Shown here piece by piece: positions 1 through 11,270 of a DNA stretch of 64,000 bases. The stretch spans positions 1 to 64,000 of the forward strand of contig PYST01000050.1 of the NCBI GenBank assembly GCA_003049485.1, read 5' to 3'. Numbering within the stretch: position 1 is the first letter of the stretch; each line of letters opens with the position of its first letter. The notes under the pieces are model-generated. The model did no database searches, had not been told where the DNA came from, and saw only the letters and a list, made by a program, of their open reading frames with translations. The position numbers were made by a program, and so were the translations under genes. Source of the DNA: Ophioceras dolichostomum (Eukaryota > Ascomycota > Sordariomycetes > Magnaporthales > Ophioceraceae).

Positions 1-121
1 GTGCCATGTCTTGTTGTGAAGAAATACATGATAGATGAAAGTGTGTCGCGTTGTCGCGATTGGTGTGTCACGAGCTTGTATGTGTCACGAGCTTATGGAT
101 TACGTTAGCTCAAAGACTAAT

Positions 122-1426
122 TTAGACCTCATGCTTGTCCGCATGTCGATGAAGATTGAACTCCCGGCCAATGATCGACCCCGTTGAGCCAGCAGAGGAC
201 GTGCTCTGCACAGAAGCCACCGACGTCTGCGCTGCAGCGGCGGCGGAAAGGGTGCCTGTGCACACAGCGGGATTCATCACAGCCGGGTGCGCCGTCTGGA
301 TGGGGTTGCATCCCGGCAGCGCATCCAGGACTCCATCCATCTGCTCCTTCACCTCGGGCTCCTTCGTGCACGCGTTCTGCAAAGTGACGTTCTGCGTGTG
401 ATTCTCCAGCGCGGCGCACCTGTGCACCTTTCCGCCCACGTCGTCGCCGCATGTGTCGATGGCCCTCTGCAGCAGGTCCACGTCCCACCCGTTCAGGAAG
501 TCGCCGTGGTAGCCGTAGCCCGTCGGGTCGCCGTGAGAGAAGAGGAAGGGCTGTTGTTGTGCATCCGTGGGGGACCAGAGGTCGTCGAACCGTTCGACTT
601 GGTACAAAATCTCGTAGAAGAGGTACATGGTGCGGTAGGGATATGTGGAAGGGCAGATGCCGTTGTCCAAGTCCGAAGGGTACGCCACGTGCGACTTGTG
701 GTCGGCGGAGTCGAGGTTGACGCCGTCCCAGCAGGAGGGGAACGAGACCTGCACCCGCAACCCGTTCTTGCGCTTGCGGTTCGGGAGGAATTCGGTCTGC
801 GGGGATGGACCCTCGCCGAGGCACGCGTAGGTGATGGCGCGCGTCTCGAGGATGCCCTGGGCGGAGTCCTTGCGGGGCTCGGGCGAGAGGCGTGCCTGCG
901 GCCATGCGAAAGCCGGCTGGCCAGACGTGGATGCCGGTTTCGTACTTTGGGTCGTTGTGATCGATGCGCTGCCTACATGCATGAAATGGACGTATTGCCC
1001 GTGATGTCAGTCTAGTTGCACCCACCTCCTAGTAAGCGCAAGTTCGACAAGTGAGTAGGGCATAATGATACTGATGCAGATGGAAGCTCACAGATAGTAG
1101 ATAGTCATGCCGCCTGCGTTGTTGACAGAGATGTGGCCCCCGTTTGGCGCGTGGAACCACAAGGACGGCGCCCAGTAGTTGGAGAGGTCCTTCTTGACGA
1201 CGCAGGACGTGCAAGTTGACTTTTGGGTGGTGTCATACGTCATACTTGAGGCGAACGCGTCGCCGCCCATGACCGTGTGCACATGGATGGAAGGCACGAC
1301 GCCAGGGCTCACAATCGGGTCGATCCGGTCGATGACCACCGGGTTGCCACATCCGAGAATCCACCACGCCGCCGCATGGGGGACGGCAGTGGCTATTGCG
1401 CTAAGAACAACGAGCAACAAGTGCAA
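122..1426 (-). CDS. DUF1996 secreted protein, apparent frameshift in exon 2
   Basis: Exon 1 is 1426-1092 and exon 2 is 972-122, joined by a 119-bp intron (donor GTGAGC, acceptor TAG) that restores the family sequence YYLQR at the junction. Residues 1-20 form a signal peptide. The DUF1996 hallmarks follow: RIDPIVSPG, HVHTVMGG, CTSC, SNYWAPSLWF, then GFRMAAG, FPSCWDG, DHKSHVAYPS and HGDFLNGWD. DUF1996 proteins are secreted or wall-associated fungal proteins of unknown function. GFRMAAG lies in the frame continuous with exon 1, but everything from about ITYACLG to the stop is in the next frame. One extra base (or two missing) must therefore lie near 855-905. This is either a true lesion or a sequence error, since both sides are otherwise open and conserved. 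The start was chosen because it directly precedes the signal peptide. Confidence 0.8.
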
Positions 1427-2650
1427 AGGCCGATTCGTAATGATGATAATAAGCGAGAGGGATTTGAAAATTCAAGGGTTTCTGTTCGAGAATAGGGTAA
1501 TTCCGAGTGGGTGACCTGTTTCCTCGGTTAGAGAAAGTGTCGATGAGATGTGGACATCCCTAGGATTTGTCGGAGCGCGAGCAGGAGGCAACTGAAAGAA
1601 AGACAGACCCTGGACGGGAAGCGACGCGGGTCCAGTCACTCAGACAAAGGGAGCTACCGTCCGCGACCAGCCAACACTCGCGTTGACAAAGAGGGGTGCT
1701 GCCATTTACTGGATTGCCGCGGGAGCTGTCACAGCTCCCGTCCCCCGAACAGACAAGGAGCGAAGGGGAACAACCACCATCTCCCTCGCCGCAATTCATT
1801 CACTGGGTATGACTCAGACATGAGTGCCGATGAGGGGCGATGAGTGGCGTGCTTTCGTTCTCCCAGTCTCCCAGGAGGCACGAACGATGAGTGTCGCTGC
1901 TCTGTGCTGCGCTGGGCCAATGGACCGCAATAGGAGATTGACGTTGCCTGAGATTGAATGTAAAACCAATATCTATTCTAAATGAAACGATTACGCTTTT
2001 CTAGCAAGGGGCGGTCGAGTAGTGAGGGAGAGAGAGAGTCCCGGTCGCGGCCAAGAGGGCGGGCTGAATCATGACGTCCGCGCTGTGGGCAGCCTCTTCT
2101 GGCCGGGCCGTCGAACCTGACGCCGAAGTTTGAATAACACGGTTAGCTGTATTTTGTGCTCTGGGCCCTGCATATTGATTCGACGTGCAGATATGGCTCA
2201 TGCGGGCTTGAGCCGCTTGAAAACTCGCATGGACGCGGACGCGCCTGTTTGTCAGCACAAGGCTTTGTGTGGGTTCTGTGTGGACGTCTCACACCAGCGA
2301 GGCTGAATAGTGAATATACCAACTGCCCATTACCAGCCACCCAATTGCAATATTTGTCGCATCCCATTGTGGTCGCAGGTCGACCGCAGGTACCTCTTGG
2401 GCCCAATCGTGCCCACGTGGTCGCAACTTCCCCTCACCCCAGGTGAGTCAAGGTGAGTGAATGCCTCAACCAGCCCCCCCGCGGGCGACCTCCCACGCCG
2501 ACCAACCACAGTCCTCCATCTCGCCAGTCGCCGGCGAGTTGTAATTTTTTTCTAGCGGTCTGGCGCGGCAGCTTGCAGTCCAAAAAAACAATCACCCACT
2601 TGGTCCGGGCGTCTTCGAGCGAATCTATAATGCGGTCGTCCGCCGCCTCC
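1427..2650. other. Intergenic, no gene seen
   Basis: Only short overlapping reading frames on both strands, without recognisable domains or convincing splice-linked exons. It contains the palindrome at 1720-1740 and leads into the minisatellite block. Confidence 0.5.
1720..1740. repeat. Perfect 10-bp inverted repeat with 1-nt loop
   Basis: CGGGAGCTGT and its exact reverse complement ACAGCTCCCG flank a single C. It could be a near-palindromic protein-binding site or a cruciform-prone sequence. No gene boundary or target duplication is associated with it. Confidence 0.7.
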
Positions 2651-2689
2651 AGACCGAGCCTCGAACTTGATTTCCATTCTCCAACTCAA

Positions 2690-3275
2690 CCTCCTTTCGA
2701 GGCCGGCGGATGGCACTTCTTCGTTCCCATCGCCTCCTTCCCTCCATACTTCCCCCACTGCCCTCCTCCTCTCTCCTCCTCCTCTCTCCTCCTCCTCTCT
2801 CCTCCTCCTCTCTCTCTCTCTTTCGAGGCCGTCGGATGGCACCTCTTCGTTCCCGGCGTCTTTTTTCTGCCACTCCTATACTCTCTCCTCTTTTCTCTCT
2901 TTCGAAGCTGTCGGATGGCACTTCTTCGTTCCCGGCGCCTCTTCTCTCCACCACTCCTACACTCTCTTTTCTCTCTCTCTGTATTCCGATGGCTCTTCTG
3001 TCCCTCTAGCTCTTCTGTCCCTTTGGCCCTTCTGTCCCGCTAGCTCTTCTGTCCCTTTAGCTCTTCTCCACTCCTACACACACTCTCTCTCTTCGAGGCC
3101 GTCGGGTGGCACCTCTTCGTTCCCGGCGCCTCTTTTCCACCACTCCTACACTCTCTCCTCTCTTCTTTCTTTCGAAGCTGCCGGATGGCACTTTTTCGTT
3201 CCCGACACCTCCTTTCCACTACTCCCACACACACTCTCTCTCTCTGTTCCGATGGCTGAACTGTTCCCGATAGCT
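2690..3275. repeat. Pyrimidine-rich minisatellite, about 82-bp units, higher-order about 272 bp
   Basis: Five degenerate copies of a unit starting TTTCGAGGCCGTCGGATGGC begin near 2694, 2820, 2900, 3091 and 3171. Each is followed by CTTCGTTCCCGG and a CT-rich tail. The pair at 2820/2900 is repeated as 3091/3171, giving a higher-order period near 272 bp. A smaller tandem of TAGCTCTTCTGTCCCTT-type units lies at about 2990-3065. The top strand is strongly C/T biased. All frames stay open by composition, which produces long spurious reading frames on both strands. Confidence 0.85.
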
Positions 3276-4080
3276 CTTGCGGTTTTGTGTCCCTTTTTCC
3301 TCCTGGACTCTGCATGATGAACTCAACTGTTTCCACAGTGAGAGGCTTCCTTGTTGCGGCAGGACTGAGCCCAACGGTTCTCTTGTGGCAGCCAGCCTCT
3401 TTGACTTCAACTTCTGTTCTGACCAGTCCAACCATCACCACCCATTTTCCCCCTCTCTTCCTTTTCTCTTATTCATTTTTCTTTTTTTCTCATCCATTGT
3501 GTTTGTTTTATTGTTTTGCCGCATCTTTTCTGGCATCTGCCCATTTATTGTCTCTATATTTCAATTGAAGTTTGATCCATTCACATAGCGCAAGTTTGCC
3601 TCGCACCTTCCGTGGCAACCACGATCCATCCCGACCGTGACCCACCTCGAGCCTCAACTGAAGTCCAACTGGTACATTCATGCATCCACCACCTTCCATC
3701 TGTGTCGACCATCATCAAGCACTCATTTGGCCACATGCCTTTTCACACCTGTTGGGATGTTGTGTGCCACTGACAATCCGCATGAGTGAGATGGCTCTCT
3801 TCTTACACCCGACTACACAACCACTAACTTGCAACAACTCACTTCATCGCATCGACTTCCGACAGTGGGTGGCTGGCCACGACTTCCGACGAGCGCCTCC
3901 GAAGGCTTTTCGTCGACAATCGACCTTCGACCTTCGACACACACTGCACGTGGGAGGTTGGGTGGGCAGTGACGACATCTACGACATCCACGACGACCAC
4001 ATCCGAGGCGGCAGGGTTGGGGACCATTTGACGAGCACGAGGCGCGACGTCTGTGGGGCGGGAGGGTTGGCACGGGCACT
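3276..4080. other. Intergenic between two minisatellites
   Basis: A CT/T-rich stretch (about 3440-3560) grades into a CGAC/TTCGAC-rich stretch (about 3850-3990). The latter resembles the sequence on the far side of the next array. No supportable gene. Confidence 0.4.
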
Positions 4081-5310
4081 TGATGAAGAGGAGGACTTGG
4101 TGAAGAGGAGGACTTTGGTGAAGAGGAGGATTTGGTGAAGAGGGGGACACATTGACGAGGCGGGCGGGTTCGGACCATTTCATTCGGCACGCACACGCGA
4201 CGACTTGCACTCGACGATATGCTGCTGCAATTTGGGTGGTTGGTTGGGCAGCGGCGGCGGCGACTTCCGACGACATGGACGACTTTCTCACCACACGAGG
4301 CGGGAGGGCGGGCTTTCTCCGACGACGACGCGACGCACTTCGGCGACTCCGATCGACTCCGACTTTTCTGCTGTGGCGGCTGGGAGTACAGGGCATTGGG
4401 GGGGACGTGGTGGATTGGACATGGTGGAGAGGGGGGACATGGGGGGTGACAGGGCATGGTTGGCAGGGCACGGTGAAGAGGAGGACACGGTGAAGAGGGG
4501 TATTTGGGTGGCAGGACATGGTTGGAGGCATGGGTCATCTCGACAACGGTTTCCGACGAACTTTTCAATCCATTGGGGGTTGGGAGGGCATGGGTGACAC
4601 GACGACAACGACGACGACGACAGGCCTGTCCGACGATCCCGACCGACCGCTCCTGTCGCAGGAGCACTTGTGCATGACAGGGGAGGGTTTGGGATGGGAT
4701 GGCAGGGGTCTTGATGGCAAGGACTCGGATGAAGGTTTACGGTGAAGAGGAGGATCTCGGGTGAAGAGGGGGATTTTTGGTAAAGAGGAGGGTCTCGGGT
4801 GGGGAGGAGGAACTTGGGTGAAGAGGATTGCAGGTGAAGAGGTGGACTGCGGATGACGGGGTGGACTGGAGCAGGACGGGGTGGACTGGAGCAGGACGGG
4901 GTGGATTTATGGTGATGGGTTGGATTGGGTGAAGAGGTGGACATGGTGGAGAAGAGGATCGCAGGTGAAGAGGTGGACTGCGGGTGACAGGTTGGGCTGG
5001 AGTTGGACGGGGTGGATTGATGGCGACGGGTTGGATTTGGGTGAAGAGGAGGATCTCAGGTGAAGAGGGGGATGTCTGGTGAAGAGGAGGATCTCGGGTG
5101 GGGAGGAGGAACTCTGGGTAAAGAGGAGGATTGCAGGTGAAGAGGTGGACTGCGGGTGACGGGGTGGATTGATGGCGACGGGTTGGATTGGGTGAAGAGG
5201 TGGACATGGTGAAGAGGAGGATCTCGGGTGGAAAGGGGGATCTCGGGTGAAGAGGAGGACATGGTAAAGAGGGGGGATCTCAGGTGAAGAGGGGGATTTC
5301 AGGTGGGCAG
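4081..5310. repeat. Purine-rich minisatellite array with nested periods
   Basis: The array is built from variants of GGTGAAGAGGAGGATCTCGG, GGTGGACTGCGGGTGAC and GGATTGATGGCGACGGGTT. A 20-bp unit is exactly tandem at about 4857-4896. A block beginning at 4741 recurs near 5040, a higher-order period of about 300 bp. The top strand is G/A biased, opposite to the array at 2.7-3.3 kb. Long reading frames on the minus strand rich in Ser, Pro, Leu and His are composition artefacts: they are open in several frames and lack any conserved domain. Confidence 0.85.
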
Positions 5311-5354
5311 ATGGGCTGGGATATGGTAGGGAGGATGGTGGAATAGGATGGAGG

Positions 5355-5660
5355 GGACGGACGACTTCCACGACCGACCGACCGACAGACCGACCGACGA
5401 GGGCGGGTCGGTGGCCACGACGCGACCGACCACATCGAGCATCGCGACAACCTTCGGCGACTTCGACTTCGACTTCGATTCGGGTTGGGCGGGAGGGCAT
5501 CATCCGGCAATCGGCAATTCGACTTCAACGACACTTTCGACATCGACCTGGCATGTGGGTGGGCGGGCATCACGACACACGACACACCTCGGCAGCGACG
5601 ATACGACCGACGAGACGACCGACGCGACCGGCAACATCGACGACGACTCGACGACGATTC
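5355..5660. repeat. CGAC-rich simple-sequence region
   Basis: Dense CGAC, GACC and TTCGAC repeats, including a short run of CGACCGACCGACCGA at the left end. It resembles the segment at about 3850-3990, so the purine-rich array appears flanked by related sequence. Confidence 0.6.
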
Positions 5661-5821
5661 GACGACCGGGGTGTGTGGGGTGGGATGCGGTGGGGTCAGG
5701 GGAGGGCCAGACACGAGCGCACAGGGGCTTGACGACGGAGTTGGGTGAGGTTGGGGCGTGTTGGGCGAGCTGGGTCTGCTGGGTGTGCTGGGGGAGGGGG
5801 AGGCGCAAACCGACACCGGCA

Positions 5822-6047
5822 CCTGAGGACAGGCGGCCTGGCCTGGCTTGTGTTCTCTCGTCTGTCGCGGGACCCCGCACTGCTGGAGGAGCAACAGGTA
5901 GGATGGTCTGCTCCGACGGGGTTGTGTGATTGGTTGTGCGTGTGGGTGGAGGGAGATTGGGAGAGGAGGATGCGAACCTGAGGAACTCGTGGCTGGGCTT
6001 GCGCTCTCTCGTCTCGTCTGTCGCGGGACCCCGCACTGCTGGAGGAG
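5822..6047. repeat. Direct repeat, 36-bp identical core, 156-bp period
   Basis: The core TCTCGTCTGTCGCGGGACCC (continuing through GCACTGCTGGAGGAG) is identical at 5856-5891 and 6012-6047. Imperfect similarity extends upstream from CTGAGGA at about 5822 and 5978. No coding function is apparent. Confidence 0.8.
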
Positions 6048-9000
6048 TGGTCAGGTAAGGTCACTTGTTCCGAGGGTGGTGGCATTTCCTGGTTGGTGGT
6101 GGTTGGTGGTGGACTGGTGGTTTGTTTCTCTCACCCTCCGGAGGACTCAAGGTCTTCTGTGCGTGGTCGTGTCTGCTTGAGGCGTTTGTCCATCTGGCTA
6201 AGCTTTTTTCCCTGCAAACGGCCTTGGATAAATTCCTTGGACGAGGGTTTTTAACGCAAACCGGGGGCGCGTCGGGGAAGATAGCTAGCTAAACTATTTA
6301 GATAGGCATCGTCGACCTTGCCAGCGGGGCAGGAGGTGATGGTGCGAGGCGAGCAGATGCACTCGTTGGGGTGAACTTGGTGCGGGCTGATCTGGATGTG
6401 CTCTTCGAGCGCGCCCGGGATCCAGAGACGCCTAAACTCGAGTGAACTCTGCGGGTCAAGTGGGAGCCTCCCAATGCAACTTGATGCGCCTTATGCTTTC
6501 GTTCCTTGCCCCAGTTGATGAGATTGTGCTTGTGCCATTCATTGTTGGAGATGTGCCCATGCGTGTCTCACTCGCCTGCATGCACTTTTGCTTTTCTAGT
6601 TCAGTACTATCGCTCTCCGTCTCGGCTGTACTGCTGTTTGCTCGTCGTGTCGCTTGGCTCCCAAGTACCTATTGTAGACGTCCACAGCACTTGGATGTGC
6701 GCGATGATTCAAGGCTGCCGTAATAGGCAGCCAACGAGTCAATATGCGGTAAGCGCGCTGATGTGATGAGGTTGCATGTCGGTTGGGGAAGTCCCCCACA
6801 TAGTAAACATGCAAGCCAGGGCACCTCTCCGCTTCGCATCTCGTTGTGGCCTAGAATCACGCCGGCCACTTAGAGCTTGTTCCGTGAGAGTTTCAGCTTT
6901 CAACAGGAAAACGTTCTACGAGCGATGGCCGGTAGCTTATGTGTGACCCTCCCTCCCTGTATGGACAGGCGTTACGCCAGGGAAGCTTTGAACGCTCCTA
7001 CGAACCCCAGACATTCTTACTTTTTCAAGCCATCGTCGTGGTCCGCCCGACCTAGAGTAGCAAGGACCAAGCGGGAGTTGGGTTGGACCCGACAGTCTGG
7101 GTCTGATGAATAATCTGATGGAATAACATGAGATAACGACATTTCGGGAGTTGCAGTTTCTTTCTTTCTTTTGCTCCCACACCTCGCAGACATTCCCGAT
7201 TAGCGACCGAATGCGATGCAGGTTGGGCTTCGCCGCGCAGTCTGGTTGCCCGGGCTTGTTTCCCCGCAATACTTTGATTCCCTTTTTGTTCCTTGGCCCC
7301 CACGATCGACAATATCGAAGGCGAATAAGCGTATCACGAAAGAAAAAGAAATCAAGAAATGAGGGCGCAAGCACCCGTGAGAGGGATTCCTAAGTGGGTA
7401 TCCCGTCCGCCGGATCGGAAGGGTTGAGCGCACATGCGATGATGCGGGTGTCCGAGCGCGATGGCGGACGGGAGAAAAGAAGTGGTAAGTGGATATGCCT
7501 TCCGTATGTGGGAGCAAAAACGTACAGGTATTCAGTACGCTGGGACGACAAAATGGGCGCCGTGTGAGCGGTTCCTCTTCGCACTTGGAGGGCTGCTGTG
7601 TCATACTCGATGACTGATAAGCCCAACGAGATAGCAGCCGAGCGAGCATGCGGCCATATACCATGTGGTCTCACAGACTTATCACATCCCACAAGTCAGC
7701 CCACGAGTCTACGATTGGGTGGCGGCAGTTTTCGTGCTCCGATGCACAGACAGTGGAGGGCAACACAGGACCAGGGAAGGTAGAGAAGGCCGCATGGTCT
7801 TCTTCCCTGATCTTGGGTATTTCCACCAACCAGGTACATCGGGGTAGTACTGGCATGCTTCTGATCGGCGAATGTAGCAAAATATGCGCATCTGATGGGT
7901 CTTGCGAGAGCGCTGCTTGACCTCTTCGGTCTCCACAGGGTGCGGGCTCATCTCTCGGGACTTCCCTACAATAACGCCGACACCTTCTGCTTACGATGGC
8001 CAGCTTAGAATCACTTGCTTTCTCTCATTCTCCTGCGCCAAGCTCTTCTGGTACCAGTCACCGTGCATATACTAGATCTACGCCATCTGAAAAAGGAGAC
8101 CTGTTGTTCGGCCTGTCCAGACATCATAAAGCACAACTACGCCCTAACTTAGTAGCATAGTCACGATATATGTCCCTCCTGATGTGCTAAGCGCCTAGAT
8201 TTGAAAGATGGAGAGGCATCAACACGTACAGGAATGCCCTCGATGTAGACTCGTTTTTGTGCCTGCTCCAAGTTTGGTGGACCGACAAATGCTCCCGGTA
8301 TCGTGCCTCCCGGGATGAGCTCCGGGGTGGGATTCGAAGGCCTGAGCTTTTCTAAGCGGGCCCTCCGTAAGCGGGCCCTCCCTCTGTCTCAGATGACGGG
8401 TACGTACATACACAGTGATCGGAGAGACTTCCAGTTTTCCCGTCGCCAGGTTGGGTCTCCCTACGAGCAGGAGGCGGACCTCCCGAGAGATGGGATCGTC
8501 GGGTCGGTGGGTCCCGCAGCTGGTGGATGGCACTGGATCTTGTGTACCGTTCTGGCCCTGGTGTTGGTATCTCCAATCTTCTGCTATTTCCGTCGTCCCT
8601 TGTGCTAACGTAGGAGACGAAGGTCCTCGCTTGGAGGACCTTAGCGTGGCCGACGAATCAGCTGAGAAGGCAGATGCAGGGTCTACGTATTTGACGCCAA
8701 CAGCAGCACCACACGTACCCGCGAGATGCAATACTGGAGGGCAACCATTGGTAGGAACTGTCTACCCCCGGCATTTATGCACTGGGTATGGAAGTCATTC
8801 ACACGAAGAATCGTGACGACATACTCTGGGTCAGTCTTATCTCTGGGTGAACAATTCACTGGGTGAGGGTGAAGAGGGGCAGCAAGAAGACAGCCGGGGC
8901 TGGAGAGAATCTTCCTCATATTTATTGAAGTCCCCTCGCCCTCCAGCCCTTCAGAAATCCTTCAACGTCACCGTTCTCGTCCATCGTTGCATCGCTGTCT

Positions 9001-9117
9001 CACCATTACACCTTCCTACCCTCCGCTTTCTCAACACCACCCACCAACTAGTAGTAATCTACTAGGACTCATCCACTCAACGATCTCCTCATCTGGCTAC
9101 CCCCACAGTCGTCCACC
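6048..9117. other. Gene-poor 3-kb stretch
   Basis: No gene could be supported. Reading frames are short, overlapping and featureless. Local structure includes a 15-bp tandem duplication (TAAGCGGGCCCTCC, about 8353-8382) and a perfect 9-bp hairpin AAGGTCCTC/GAGGACCTT at 8620-8642. The last 200 bp form the promoter and leader of the terpene cyclase, with an A/T-rich CATATTTATTG near 8918. Confidence 0.4.
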
Positions 9118-11270
9118 ATGCTTGATGCCACCCACCCCGACCTCTACGACCGACTTGCGAAGGAGCTCCAGGGGAAGACCCTGGTCGTCCCGAACATGCT
9201 TGGGCCTCTCAGGGATTGGCCGTCCGGAAACTGTAACCCGCACTACGAGCGCCTTCGTCACGTCATTGACGGACTCCTTGACAGGTTTGACCACCCCGCG
9301 CACGAGAGAGTTACACGCATCCTATGATGAGACTATATCGTCACAGGCTGACCATTGAATGACCTCCCCCGCGTAGTGTCGTCCCAGATGAGAAGATCCG
9401 CCAGAAGCTGAAGGACAGTGACTTCGCCATGTTCACGTCCATGTATGTAACAACATATCTCACATAGATTGCCCCCTTCCTCTGCCACTGACCCCACCAA
9501 CACTTCTTCCTAGCTTTCCTTTTGACCAATTTCATTGCTTTGCACAGCTGGTTCCATGGCGCTTCTTGGGAAAACCTGATCCTCTTAGGTCTCCTCTCAT
9601 TGTGGGCCTTCATCTGGGACGATACCATCGACACCAACGAGCAGTCTCTCTCCACCGACTTCGAGAGGGCCTGCCAGTTCCGCGAGCAGAGTCTCGATTT
9701 CTGCCTCTACTGGCTCGACGTCCAAGACGACGGCACGGGAGGATGGTGGCGTCCCCGCGAGTCGGCCAGTCGGCTGCTCAGCACGGCCGTCTCCCGCATG
9801 GGATACAGACCACTGCCGCCTCCGTGTCCGCTGGGTGGTTGCATCATCTTCAAGGAGATCGGGGAGAAACTCTGCGAGAAGTACGATGATGGTGAGCTTC
9901 ACAAACTCGTTTCTTCAGAGTCTCCAACACATGCTTTACTCCTACATAGCGCGGCACTGACGCCCCTTTCTCCAGTTCAACGCCGACGAGTATACCGAGA
10001 GCTTAAGTTCTTCTTCCGATGCGCCGAGCAGGAGCAGGCCGAACGCCTGGCCGGATGCATCCCCACCTACGACAGCTACCTCGAGAACCGCTATGGCACG
10101 ACGGCGTTCCGCGTGTTCTGCGCTGTAGCAGAGTAAGTGAGAGCATACTTGCGTATCCACTTGAGGCCATCATTATCCCAGACAACAACAACTCGACTTC
10201 GACATGAAATACTTGGGCAACACTCAGCGCAAAACTAACCCTCGCCTGGTCTATGCAGAGTCGCTACAGAGACCCATATCCCAGCCCGGATTATGGACTC
10301 TCCACTGATGGAGGCAGTCTGGCGCGAGGCGAATCTATTGATAATCATGTAAGCCAATATCGCAGTCTTCGGCTGCTTCCACGGGATAGACAAAAAATGG
10401 CTGACGAAGAACTATTGGATGACGGTAGCATCAATGACATCCTGTCCCTGAAGAAGGAGATGGTAAGTCCAATCGAGAAACACAACCCCTGCCGAAGCTG
10501 AATCCATCTCGGGACGAAAATAGCCCCCAACCCTTCCACAAACCTTCTAGCGCATTTCGTTCCCCTAGCCCCCAACCCCCTAACCCCTGATCCCTGGCTT
10601 AATCACAATTAATACACTCTTGCTAATTAACCGTCCGTCCTTATTCCACTCCCCAACGCATCCAAAAAAGACCACGCACTGCATGATCAACCTCGTGCCG
10701 ATCCTGTACCACCACGGCAACGACAAGTCCCTCGACGCCATCGTCCAGAAGCTCATGGCCGAGCTGCACGCCTCGCGCGACCGTTGCGACGTCGCCATCC
10801 AGGCGCTGCTCCGGAACGCGGCCGATGAGGACAAAATGGACGATACGACGAACCTCGAAGACCAGCTTGACCGCTACCTCGATGTGCTGATGACGATGGT
10901 CACGGGCACGTTCGAGTACTCGTGAGTGATAGCCACCACATACCTACATACCTTACGCATCTAGCAGAGCAGCATGAACCCGCATGCAGGCATCCTGCCT
11001 TGATCAAATCCCATTCCTTCTTTATCCTTACCTAGGTACCCATGTGCACGCACGTCACACTCAAAGGTTGTAAAGATAGACTCCTGCGTCGAGCTACGCG
11101 GCTCTAGCTCTGACGAGGAGGGGCCATCTTGGCTGCCGTCGTGTACACACTAACTCACTAACCCTACCCTACCCTAACCTACCAACCTACATTTCGGCAG
11201 GCTCGCTGTCAAGCGGTACGGCATCCAGAAAGACGTCAAAGAGGACGGGTCTCTGGTGATCACGCTCTAG
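9118..11270 (+). CDS. Class I terpene cyclase (probable sesquiterpene synthase)
   Basis: Eight exons: 9118-9284, 9377-9442, 9548-9891, 9976-10132, 10259-10348, 10429-10462, 10671-10921 and 11201-11270. All junctions keep phase and give 392 residues, the usual size for fungal monodomain cyclases. The metal- and diphosphate-binding set is complete: DDTID at 102-106, pyrophosphate-sensor Arg231 in YLENRYG, the NSE triad N277/S281/E285 in NDILSLKKE (exactly 46 residues after Arg231), and the C-terminal RY pair at 375-376. The family ionises farnesyl or related diphosphates with Mg2+ in the cytosol; the product cannot be read from sequence. No P450, oxidase, transporter or regulator lies within several kb, so no biosynthetic cluster is evident. 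Exon 7's left boundary (AAG acceptor) is the weakest junction. Confidence 0.93.
11158..11190 (+). repeat. Telomere-like CCCTA/CCTAA tract in the last intron
   Basis: CTAACCCTACCCTACCCTAA followed by CCTACC repeats lies inside intron 7 of the terpene cyclase, just upstream of its acceptor. It resembles degenerate CCCTAA telomere units but also the CCTA/TAGG tracts scattered through this window. Confidence 0.6.

Noticed and set aside
2453..3317. Plus-strand frames of 100-216 codons rich in Ser, Leu and Pro
   Set aside because: Composition artefact of the C/T-rich minisatellite.
2690..5310. CRISPR array
   Set aside because: Repeats are degenerate, contiguous and without unique spacers; the genome is fungal.
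4288..5503. Overlapping long Ser/Pro/Leu/His-rich frames on the minus strand
   Set aside because: They are translations of the purine-rich minisatellite, open in several frames at once.
8219..8731. 170-codon minus-strand frame
   Set aside because: No conserved motif; crosses the small duplication and the hairpin region.
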